DNA of 64,000 bases from Rotaria socialis. Taxonomy: Eukaryota > Rotifera > Eurotatoria > Philodinida > Philodinidae. Shown one piece after another: positions 13,774-24,435 of this stretch. The notes beneath the pieces are model-generated. The model was not told the DNA's origin and ran no database searches. It saw nothing but the letters and a program-made list of their open reading frames with translations. Position 1 is the stretch's first letter. The number at the start of each line of letters is the position of its first letter. The stretch covers positions 149,270-213,269 of the forward strand of contig CAJNYU010000474.1 in assembly GCA_905331475.1 (NCBI GenBank). The letters run 5' to 3'. The translations under genes and the position numbers were made by a program.

Positions 13774-15905
13774 AGACAAGGTTGTTTTTCTTTTCAATTA
13801 AATGTTAATTTGAGAAGAAAATTTTTTTTCCCCTGTATCTTTCTATCGTTGAGATCAACGCAATCCTTGTAATACAATGTTTCAATAGTGAATAACAGAA
13901 AGAAAAAATAAAGTAAAGTAACGATAAAGAAAAAGACGAACACATCATATCGTCAGAAGCACAAAATAAAGAACAACTTACGAACGAAAATGTTTTTATC
14001 AACGTACATGAAACACGTGACACGGGCACTCGTTGAATTCAACGACTGCAAAATATTGATAAAATATACTACTAAGTTGCTATTTCTTAAATTCAACTAG
14101 ACTCTAATTAAAATGACTTTTCAATTCAGCAATATTTACTAGATATTATTTTGCTTCACTGCAATTTAAATGTGAATTACAAGAAAATTGCTTTTAACAT
14201 TGTAATCGAGAGAATTTTTAATATTTGTAACGCGATATATGCGAGAAAGTAAAAATATAATATATACAAAATAGAGTCAACATATTTTTATACGAATTGT
14301 AATTTATTTGAAACTGAATCATATTACAAGTAGGAAAAATATTTAGAAGAGACTCAATTTGAACATAATAATACTTTTTAAATTTCTTATTGATACAACA
14401 ACATAAAGAACAGTGGCAACTACACAAAATGTATTGCTTAGTAATTTTTTTTCTGAATAGAAATATAATCGCGAAAAAAATGTTTGGATACAGAATGGTT
14501 TTTTGCTACAGTTATCATCAAATGCATCTATGTTCAAAAGCTTTCATTAGTAGCGTAAGTGCAACTACTAATAAATTATATCTATTGATTTGTTTTGCGA
14601 AAGTTATTCAGAGTGGAAATAGTCAAGTAGAGATTCCTATCTCTTGTTAATTATTTATCATCTGATAGAAACCAGTAGATATTACAATGATACTTGACAT
14701 TAAAATTATTCGGTCGTACTGTATTAATCTAATTAGAATTGATTGTTTCTCTATTGATGAAGAATAATTCGTTAAACTTTGTTTTCTGAACATAATAAAA
14801 GTCTAAGACATAGATCAATTAAGAAGGTTGTAATTCAGTATGAAAAAGATATTACGTCTCCAATCAAATTAACATTTAAAAACCAAAGAGCAAATTTTCA
14901 TTGGATGCGTTTAGAAAGAAACTTACCGAATGTTCGCTGTTTCACGTGATATTTCTTCTTCATTCATATCTCCTTCTTCTTCCAATTCACGTCGACATTG
15001 AGCTATTTAAATCGGAAATATTTCGATAAGAAAAAATTCTTTTTCCTATTTCTTACCTTCAGCGTTTCGAAGTTTTATTTCTGCTTCAGCATATTTACCC
15101 GAACTAAGAAGAACACATGCTGAATTGTATGTTGTATCATATGTTTCATCACTTAGATCATTTGATTCCTAATTCAATTAATAAAAATAAACTTTCATTT
15201 TTAATGTTAAACTAATTCAATATACCAATTGAACATTGCATGACGGATCGGTTAATTTCCAAGTTGCTAAAGCAGCAATAAAGTTTGCTTGACGTGTTGA
15301 TTGATACTCATCCGCATTGTTTTTGACCAATGAACGATAATAATCAACACATTCATTGTATTTTTCGAGTTTAAAAAGCTATTGAAAATGAAAACAACAA
15401 AAAATATTTCGGGAAACAAAAGCAAAATTCTCTACAAACCACTTGAGCAAGAAGTTCTTGTTCACGTTCACTTAAGTCTCTTTCGATACTTTTTAATGTA
15501 TTATAAGCATCTTCAATTCGATTGAGACGATATTCACAATAAGCACGTTCAAAGAATAAATCCCTAAATAACATACATTGTTCTCTCATTCTAGAAAACA
15601 CACCGAGTACATACGCTGTATCATTTGCATTTTTTGTCATTGTACCATACGCTTCATCGAATTTATCGAGTTGCATCAAACAAATGATTTTAGATTGTGT
15701 TGCTTTTTTTTCATTACTTGAAATACCCAATACTAATTATTTAGAATTAAAAAACAGAATTGCGAAATAAATCTGTACAACAAGTTATACTTTTTCGTGT
15801 AGTTTTCAATGCTCGATCCCAATCTTGTGTCTGTCCATATTTTTGTAATTCAGCATATAATGGACGAAGTTGTTCGTCGATTTTTTCTTGTTTATCGCTA
15901 GTCAT
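11186..15905 (-). CDS. SRP72: Signal recognition particle subunit SRP72 (15 exons, 680 aa)
   Basis: SRP72 binds SRP68 and 7SL RNA in the cytosolic signal recognition particle. Exons (minus strand): 15905-15791, 15732-15615, 15563-15440, 15378-15226, 15168-15057, 15002-14927, 13293-13213, 13162-12973, 12611-12480, 12424-12346, 12290-12226, 12159-11948, 11888-11700, 11641-11553, 11493-11186. All joins keep frame. The N-terminal TPR-like region includes YAELQKYGQTQDWDRALKT and ERAYCEYRLNRIEDA. The middle has KPTDLAVIAVASNNLAVLNR. The basic C-terminal RNA-binding segment has a Lys/Arg cluster followed by PDPERWLPLRERTYYRGKRG and GKGTQGAVG, both hallmarks of the family. The length matches the human protein (about 670 aa). 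The start codon lies only 98 nt after the ASCC2 stop on the same strand. The two long introns (14926-13294 and 12972-12612) hold only AT-rich sequence. Confidence 0.96.
13739..13770. repeat. (AT)n microsatellite in an SRP72 intron
   Basis: About 16 uninterrupted AT units within the long intron between SRP72 exons 6 and 7. Confidence 0.95.
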
Positions 15906-15928
15906 CTTAAATATAGAGAGGAAAAACG
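15906..15928 (-). promoter_or_regulatory. Splice-acceptor-like signal directly before the SRP72 ATG
   Basis: On the minus strand a pyrimidine-rich tract (cgtttttcctctct...) ends in AG at 15907-15906, immediately adjacent to the start codon. No matching donor is needed if a spliced leader is added here. The preceding ASCC2 stop is 98 nt away, too close for an ordinary separate promoter, so the pair may be co-transcribed. Confidence 0.5.
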
Positions 15929-16003
15929 AAGATAAATATTTCTATAATTTTAAAATAACAGAAGTTTATTTAAAATACAAAAAAAAAAATTTGAGTTGTC
16001 TTT

Positions 16004-19000
16004 TTAAGAAAGTAATCCACGATTAGATTTTTGCGCAGCTCGATCTCGACGATTATGATTTCCATGTGCATCTTTCCAACGTCGATTATGCGCAACTGTT
16101 GTCGATTGACCACGACCACGAGCATTACCAACAACATCATGTTTTTCATCAGTATGCGATCGATGTGGCTGATGGCGTTGCTGCCATGCTGCACGTTGTT
16201 GTGCTCTTCGTTCACGAACTGCTTCAGGGTTTTCAACAAATGGAATGCGAGACTTATCCTTTAAATAATTCATATTTCATATTAATATACAAAACCAATT
16301 ATGATAAAAAGAAAAGTACTTGTCTGCGTTGATTGTGTTCGCCGTCGTCGTCGTCGTCGTCATCATCATCTGTTTGTTGGCGAAAGTGTTGAGCTTTCTT
16401 TCCAAATAATCTAATGAAAAAACGATATAAGGATTATCTTATAAACAAAAATAATGATGTCGCAGTAGAAATTAAAATTCAGTAGAATTTAAAATTCTAC
16501 TAGTAGAAATTGAAATTCTACTGAATTTTACCTATAGTAGAAACTAAAATTTCAATTTCTACTAGTAGGATTTTAAATTCTACTGAATTTTAATTTCCAC
16601 TACAACAATGATGAATGTTCAAACCTATTTTCATTCTTTTCTAATTCGTTATCAATTGTATCAGCTTTATCTCTAACAGCAACAATTCCATCATCATAAG
16701 TATCATCATATTCATCATCATATTCTCCATCAGTTTCGTCTTCAACAATACCTAAACGAGAATATCGTTCACTCATTCCTTCCAGATGAGATTTATCATT
16801 GAAAACTTCGAGTGTGTCTCGTGTTCTGAAACAATCAAAAAATATATGCAATAGAAATTACATCAAAGGTCACTAAAGAAAATAGCTTGACAAACTTTTT
16901 TCCTCGATGTATTCTTGTAATATCAAAATTGCCTCGATTGAATATATCAAATTCATCATTATCGTATATATTTGAACGTTGCTCAAGTATAGATGAATTT
17001 TCACTAGGGAATACGTTTTCATCTTTATTTTCATTTATAGACATTGTTGCAGATGCTACTGATGACGTTGTTGCACTTGGTGCTTCGAATTGTAAATGTT
17101 CAGGCACAGTACCATCACATAGAGCATTTACAAGACGTTCATTGTTGTTATTATAATGATTAAGGCATGTCTAGAGAAATCATCACAGTTACTTTTACTA
17201 TCTATAGCTTTGTTATGAGTTAATATAAGATTAATTAGGTCTATCAAAGGTTTTTTCTGGATTATGCTTGCAGATAATTGGCAACTGTATTTATAATCTA
17301 TTAGAATAATTATCTTCTTGTTGACTGCGTATATTAGCAAAAACTGATTGTCTTCTTCTATTCATAGACAATCAGTGCAACAAAAACAGCGAAAAAAAGA
17401 GAACTGATAATAGAAATAGCGCAGTTGTAAGCAATTATCATCTGTTAGATGTCATAGTCTATCATATATATATATAGTGTTTTTCTTTTGTAATCTTGTA
17501 TAGTTTCTATGTAGTTTTATTCCTGTATTTGGCAATCAAGTATTTACATTCGATATAATTAAAAAAAAAACATAAGAATATAGAAACAATAAAATATACA
17601 ATACGAGCTATTCCTGTTACATCAACGTGACTTTATTTATTTATGCTGGTATTTTCAAAATGCAAAAGAGCAAATTTCTTCATTTTTCTTGTTACGAGGG
17701 TAAGTTGAATAGGAACACTTGATATAATTGAAAGATATAATTCCGTCTTTACAACTGCGAAGAACTATTCGAACTTTTCCTCACATCCTTTTCTACTCTC
17801 TTTTTGCTTCATTTATATTCCATACAAAAAGAAAAAATAATTCTTTCTGTCTCTCATTTTTTTTTCATCTTCATCTCAACCCACCCGCACGTTTTGCATT
17901 ATACTTGAATCGGTCACAATGATAATAGTGATTGCATGCATCACTATATGCATTTGTACGTGTTCGAGAAAAAAAACGGATTCTTTCTTATTCTTTTTCT
18001 CGTTTAAAAAAGTATGCTTGACATTTAGAACACGTTCGCCATTTTATGAAAAGAATCTAATTTCAGACATACGAAAAAGAAAAAAACTAAAATAGATATG
18101 GGTGCTAGACCATCTATACCGGATTCAATTAATATCGATGAAATTATAAATAATACAGGTAAAATAAAATTTTTGAGAAAAAAAACATATAAAACTAAAT
18201 TTTGATTTTATTAGGACTTTCAAAAAAACAAATATCTGCCTTATGGACTCGTTTTTATGAACTCGATTGTGATGAGCGAGGTGAAACTAAAGGATGTAAA
18301 GGCTATTTAGATGAAAATGATTTTGGTCGTGTACCAAAATTTGATGAAAATCCTATAGCGCCTCGATTAATAAAAGTTATTTTCGATGATTTTGGTTCGG
18401 ATGTAAAATTAACATTTCCTCAATTTGTTACTTTTATGAGTACATTTAGTCAATGTGAACGAGGTGGACATGAACATCATCATCGCCTTCATCATCATCA
18501 TGCCAAACGTCGCTCATCAATTCAAACATTAACAACAAATAATACTCCCCAAATGGGATCTTCAACAGGAACCGATGTTGAAAATGTGAAATACTCTGCA
18601 GATGATACGCCGAAAACACGAAAAATTAAATTCATGTTTCGCGTATGAATAAAATTAACTTTTTTCATCGTTTCGTATACAAGGGACGTCAATATTTTAG
18701 ATGTACGACATTGATCGTGATGGACGTCTATCGAAAGAAGACATACAGGAAACACTTAAAATGATGGTAAGTCAATAAGAAAGTTTAAACCAATATGTAC
18801 TCTTCTTCTTCTTCTTTTTCTATTAGGTTGGTAAAATTAGTGACGAAGAAGCATCGATTATAGCAGAAAAGGTCCTTGGCGAATTCACTGATGAACAACA
18901 AAATTCAACTGTTTCACTTGAAACATTTGAAGATACACTTAAAACACTTGATTTTATGGATAAGATGGGTTTAAAACTTTTGAAATAACCATTTAGTTTC

Positions 19001-22000
19001 ATTCTAAGAATTTAGTAGACTTACTTGAATATATTTTTCATCTAAATGAGGAAACATATCTTGAATTTTTTGAATATCAGGATTTGTCGATTTTTTCACT
19101 AAAGTATTGCTAGATGCAGATGGTTGGGATGACTAAAAATAAAGAATTTTTTTATGAAATCTTATCAATAAATTCATTGAAAAGTATTATTATAAGTGAA
19201 CGACTGTGCTAACCTTTTATCCCATTTCTCAGTAAGTAATTTAAGATTTTCAGAAGATTTGATTATTTCTTTTAGATTAAAAAAATCAATGCTTTCTAAA
19301 GTATACGAGATTATTTTTTATAGAAAGGGTTCTGTATATATATATAAATAGTAACTTCAAAAATTATTTAATTAGTTTTATGCCAAGGGTCCAATGAAAT
19401 TATAATGATTATCAGATGTTGAACGAATGAGTCTTCAACAGATTCAACTTCTGATAGTTGAGCATTTAGCGCGCACGTATATGAATTTTTATGGGCTCAT
19501 AGAATGGCAGCACAAAAAATATCTTTTAGACATTTTTCGCATTGGATATTGAGTCGATTGAAGATCGAATATGATTTTTTTTCCTATAGGAATGAATTTA
19601 CAAAAAAGTACTTGAGGAGCTTCCTCATCTCTATCACATAGCATCCAGAACACATAGTAGACCGCTTGAAAATGTCTCATTTTCTTGAGATTCATTTATA
19701 CTCTCTTCCTACCAGTTCCGGCAAAATTAGATTTATGCGTTTCAAGTGAGAAAAAATTAGGGTCGGATTTTCTGCTACAACTCTTGACTTAAAGATTCTA
19801 TTATAATTCTAACATTAATTTTATCCGACTAGAAAGCAAATTTCCTTTCTCTAGTCACTATTAGAAAATTTTCCGCAGCAACGAAACTCCATCGTGCACA
19901 AAGTTTGTTTTCGTCATGATATCTTGCGAAAGAACTTCAGAAGCATACAACTGACATCACTTTTCTAAACAGAACTCAAAGCGTAACTTTTCAGCGCATA
20001 TTATCAGAAGAAAAAAAATTCTTTTCATTTCATTAGGTAAAAAATGTACTAATTCTTTATACAGTGATATAAATATTAACAACGGCTCACACGTTCTTTT
20101 CATCTACATCTCCCTAAGAAAATCAAGAGCTAAGAGTGTTTCTCTTAATCTGTAATTTCGTTAAGAAACATCATGAAGAATTTCGAAAATTCTTTTATTC
20201 TAGATAATCAAAATAGGTTTAGTGCTAGCGAATTTTGGATTGTAAAAAATTGGTTTTGAAGAATATTGTGACGATTCGATTTTCTTTAATCTTGTTATAA
20301 AGATTCTTTTTGTAATTCCAACTAGTAGCTACATTCATTGTGCGAGCTAACACCCTTAAGGTTTTGAAAAAGAACTTCAAAATATTCAAGTCAATATTCA
20401 ATTTTGTCTTAATGAAAATGAAAAGAATTTGTTGTATATATCTCACCGATGGTTGTTCTGAGATTAATTTTCGTTGACATGATGGTGTTCCATAGAGTTC
20501 AATCGCTTGTTTGACACCATCTGTATAAAATTTTATTTGCTGATCATCTCTAAACATTATGAATAACTTTTCAATGAATATCTATTGTAACTATTCGTCC
20601 TACAAAAGATCCGTTGTTTGATGAACGATATCAATGATTTGATCAAGGCTGAAGTAATCTTCATATGCAGCTAGAAATCGTTTTTCAGTAATCAATAATG
20701 AAAATATATTATTGATTGATTCAACATTTTCTGATTTATTTCTACATAGAATATTAAAATGAAGATTTTCGTTTTTGGAATTCGACTTAATCTTACTCAT
20801 TAATAAGTAATGGATCAACACAACAGGATGCAAGAAGATCATTAAATAATACTATAGTTTCATATTTTGCTTCTTCGAATATGTCACTGGATGAGAAAGA
20901 AGAAAAACAATTTGGATTAAATTTTATTTTGTTTCAAATTACATATTATCGGATATTTCATTTGATTGTTGAACTCGTTCATAAGCACGTAAAAATGTTT
21001 CAAATGAATGAATTAATCTAAAACGATAAAATATCGTTGTAATCTGATTTCATACGCACGAGCATACTTGCGTTAAATGAAAATCTTCATGAAAAAATGT
21101 TATTTTGCTTTGTGGATTAACAGATAAAAATCGATTTATTGTGCAACTTAAATCGAGAATATAATAAAGTAAATCAATAAGTTCCTGTGAGCTGCTTGTT
21201 GCTGTTGTGTGTAGTTTTTTTGGACCAGTTTGAGTAAGAAATACTTTCATTCGTTTCGTAATAACCTAAATTGTTAAATCAAGTTATCATGAAGATTGTA
21301 TTACAGGGAAAATGGTATCGATCGAATTTTTATGAAAATTTCTTTTTCTTTTTATCAAATCATCGCTTCATATCAATTTGACAACTTTTTCGTAAATAAG
21401 TTCATCTGTGAAAACAAATTCTGTTACGCAAAAAGAGACGTTCTTCGAGTGTCTTTTTTATTTATTGAAGTGTATTTATTTTACCGTAGGTTAGTTGAGG
21501 TCTATTAGTTCGTTGTTATTTTTTAAAAATAGCCTGTGTTATGAGTGCTGATGTTTTTCTTAAGTAAATTATAATTTACCACAAAACACCTGCAGATAGT
21601 TAACTGGAGGCGAATTTTGCTGAAAAATATTTTTTTTTTGAAATATTTCACAGCTAATCAAGGAAAGAACCGCTTGAGTCGATTATTTATTGAAACTCAA
21701 TTGTCCCAAAAGAAATTTTTTTTTTTGGTGGGTGGGTTATATTTCAATATCAAGATCGCAAGTATTATTATTAAAAATAGAAGAGAACTTGTTTGAACAG
21801 CTCTGAAAATGCATTTGGAATGGTAATTACATCAGCTCCGAATCTTTTAGTTTACTGAAATTTGTTTTCAACGTCGCCCTGGCTATGACGGTCACGAAAA
21901 TATCGCAAAGATGCAAATGTGCAATACTTTTTCATGAGTTATTTGTTTTTTTCCGTTCTCAAAACTCAAAATCCATAAATAAATCTGTTAGAAACTTACA

Positions 22001-22848
22001 TCTTTAATCGATTTAATAGCATCACTAAGATCTCGAGTGTAACCTTCTTGTTGTTTAAAAATATTTCCAATCATTTTACTTAAAAGTTCTTTATTATTAA
22101 TTGCATATAATGAACATATATCAAATAAACGAGGAATATCAAAGATGTAGTTATCATAAATAACATGACCAAATCCCTCTGGTGTAAAGAAATTTTCCTA
22201 TTTTATTGATTAAAATAAAATAAAATATAATAGATAAAATAGAAATGAATAGAAACATACGGCAGATTCTTTATGTGTAGAAAGTCGAAGTATACACATG
22301 AACATTAATCGAGAAACAGAATCTTCTAATTCTTTGCCATTTTTAATAGAAGAATAATGGTCTATACCAATGCACCGTTGTGGTCTAACAAGATTATTTA
22401 AATGAAAACGACAATAGTTAGCTTATGAATATTTACCGCGGTGCATATCGCAGATAAGAATCAAGCATTGAATGAAAATCTTTGTTGAAAGCAACCTAAA
22501 ATTAGGCATTCAATTTAGTAGAAAAATAATAATCTTTTAAATTGATACCAACTTCACACCAAAATTTCGTATGATCCTGTTGCAATAGCCATGACAGATC
22601 CTCTTGAATAAATGTCATTCGTTCGGTCCATTGTTCAACAGCTGCACCATCTTCAACATCTGGTGGCAGTGAAATGTATGTTACAAAATAATGATGTTCC
22701 ATACCAGATGGATGCTAGATAGTAATAACAAGTAGAAAAAGTATCAACAAGATAATTTATTTCGATTAAAATTTACCAAAACAGGAAGACGCTCTTCCAT
22801 GATACCTTTTTTCTCAATTTTGAATTGTTGATCCAATGGAATACCCAT
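16004..22848 (-). CDS. ASCC2: ASCC2, ubiquitin-binding subunit of the ASC-1 complex (15 exons, 718 aa)
   Basis: ASCC2 binds K63-linked ubiquitin through a CUE domain and works with ASCC3 in alkylation-damage repair and in splitting collided ribosomes. Exons (minus strand): 22848-22777, 22714-22553, 22495-22437, 22384-22261, 22197-22000, 21265-21060, 21017-20943, 20886-20797, 20741-20604, 20549-20447, 19132-19025, 17170-16896, 16825-16625, 16410-16320, 16258-16004. Family landmarks are LRLSTHKES, FGHVIYDNYIFDIPRLFD, KMIGNIFKQQ, and the CUE region IQKIQDMFPHLDEKYIQ joined to NNNNERLVNALCDG, which straddles the junction of exons 11 and 12. NDEFDIFNRG, the acidic YDDEYDDTYDD, an Asp run, and a basic tail ending HNRRDRAAQKSNRG follow. 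The human protein is 757 aa. The donor after exon 2 (GAA|gttggt) and the donor after exon 6 are weak. The 1854-nt intron 19024-17171 holds a complete gene on the other strand. Confidence 0.95.
16464..16603. repeat. Foldback element in an ASCC2 intron
   Basis: A ~140-nt imperfect palindrome fills most of the intron between exons 13 and 14. Its arms repeat the word AGTAGAAATT(A/G)AAATT in both orientations with almost no loop. The flanks share AATGATG, a possible target duplication. Removing it leaves an intron of about 70 nt, the local norm. Confidence 0.75.
18098..18988 (+). CDS. Calcineurin-B-homologous (CHP-like) EF-hand protein, nested (4 exons, 238 aa)
   Basis: Small Ca2+-binding adaptor of the CHP/calcineurin-B family, which regulates Na+/H+ exchangers and phosphatase complexes at membranes. 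Exons are 18098-18158, 18215-18642, 18701-18766 and 18827-18988. It starts MGARPS, a good N-myristoylation site. The family signatures are FSxxQIxxLxxRF-like (LSKKQISALWTRFYELD), DFGRVPKFDENPIAPRL, KIKFMFRMYDIDRDGRLSKE and VGKISDEE. Only the third EF hand (DIDRDGRLSKED) looks canonical, and it has Asp at position 12, which favours Mg2+ as well as Ca2+. The first two and the last loop are degenerate. A His-rich insert (HEHHHRLHHHHAKRR) and a Ser/Thr linker lie between the lobes and explain the extra ~40 residues over the usual 195. The gene lies wholly within an ASCC2 intron, antisense to it. Confidence 0.9.
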
Positions 22849-24435
22849 TGTTTTGCTAGTAATTTCAATTTCACAATATTACACAGATCGGTTTTTCACG
22901 AATACTTTTGCAAGCACACGCTGTCCGTCAAGCGATTGACCAATAAAAAATGATCATCTAAACTCCATTCTAAAACAAAATTAGTTGATTCCTCATATTA
23001 ATATAAAAAATTCGCATCTAAAAAATTAGTGTAACATCGTTCTTCATTAATCTAAAACTTTTTACAATGTGCATAAATGCTCTAATCGTATGCATTCAAC
23101 AGTTAACCAATCACCACTTCACTCGTTTTGCTATTACATTTAATGACGCTTATGTTTTGTTTTGTTTTATTTGTGATGTTGTTTATTTACATCCGTATTT
23201 TTATACATTTGTGATGACATCATAGAACATTTATTTTGCGTATGAAAGACAATCGAATAATTTCTTAGTCATACACACATACATGAATCAATTATATTCG
23301 TTAAATATTTTAAACTGTAAGAAAATAGTCGTTGATTTTTAGCATAGCATCATTTGTAAATGTAAATATATTTAAAAACCAAATCATTTCATCATTAGAC
23401 AGTCAAATAGTCATGGAAATTTATCACCAGTTCTTATCATTCAACTTCAACATCAAAGAACAGAAAGCTAATCATGAAAAGTTTTAGTTACTTATCGAAT
23501 CGGATGAATCTATCTAAACATGTATTTTATGTTCTTCGTCTTTTTTTTATACATGTCTGCTGTCTGTCTACACGCGTCCGAGCACATCAAGCGAGTAAAT
23601 GTAAAGACGAGAGTAGTCGTTTGACGATAAGAAGAAAAAAAACGACACATTGGTTGCATTTACTTGTAGTTTTTATTCTTCTGTTCGTCGACATCAGAAT
23701 GATTTGACAAAAGGAGAACAGATATACGAAAAGAAAAAATTGATACAAAACGGATTTAAAAACGAATTACAGCTGGTTTCTAGTCCAAGAATAAATCGTT
23801 AGCTTTGAGTTATGATTAAAAATGAAAAACAAATGCTTAAAGATAAAAATAACACAATTGTTTTTTGTTATCTCATCAAGAAACTGAACGAAAAGCAAAA
23901 GAATAGGCATATTCTATCGAGTGCACGATTGTGTTCTTTTCTTTACGTTGTCAAATATTTTTCTTCCTACATCGTAGCTCGTATCCAATCATAATGCAAT
24001 GCAGTGTAGGTCAGGCATGCCTCTCGTACACACACGCACGATGCCCGAGATTGTCATTAATATATATATATATATATATATATCTAGACTATAACTACCA
24101 CCGCTGCCGAGCTCGAACGAAGAGAAAACAACACAAGCTAAAGAAAAGAAAAAAAACGACTATCGAACTAAACCTTTTGATAGATGGAAGGAACGCATAG
24201 GAGGAGAGAAAGAAAGGAAGAAAAAAGAAAGAAAAAAAAAAGCGAGACTCATGCGTTTTCTCTCTCACTATACGCATATGTAGCCAAAAGACATCGCTGC
24301 ACTCCTGGGGTAGGCTGTTGCTGCTTTCTCTCTCTCTCTCGATTTCTTTTTTTCTTGCCGTTTGTTTTTGGGCAATTCTTATTCAGATAATAATAATAAA
24401 TAAAAAAATATATTTTTTATTTTCTAGTTTTGTGT
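22849..24435. other. Shared upstream region of ASCC2 (-) and SAP130 (+)
   Basis: The two genes diverge from here, so this 1.6 kb should hold both promoters and the SAP130 leader. It contains purine and pyrimidine tracts (AAAGAAAG near 24210; CTCTCT near 24325) and a TA microsatellite. Short open frames in it have low-complexity products and are not supported. A T-rich tract ending in AG at 24426-24427 precedes the SAP130 coding start. Confidence 0.55.
24061..24083. repeat. (TA)n microsatellite
   Basis: Eleven to twelve TA units upstream of SAP130. Confidence 0.95.

Noticed and set aside
16031-16332. Plus-strand frames over the last ASCC2 exon
   Set aside because: They are antisense shadows of a conserved ASCC2 C-terminal exon.
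23931-24390. Overlapping short frames upstream of SAP130
   Set aside because: Products are Lys/Arg/Phe-rich low-complexity strings from purine and pyrimidine tracts.
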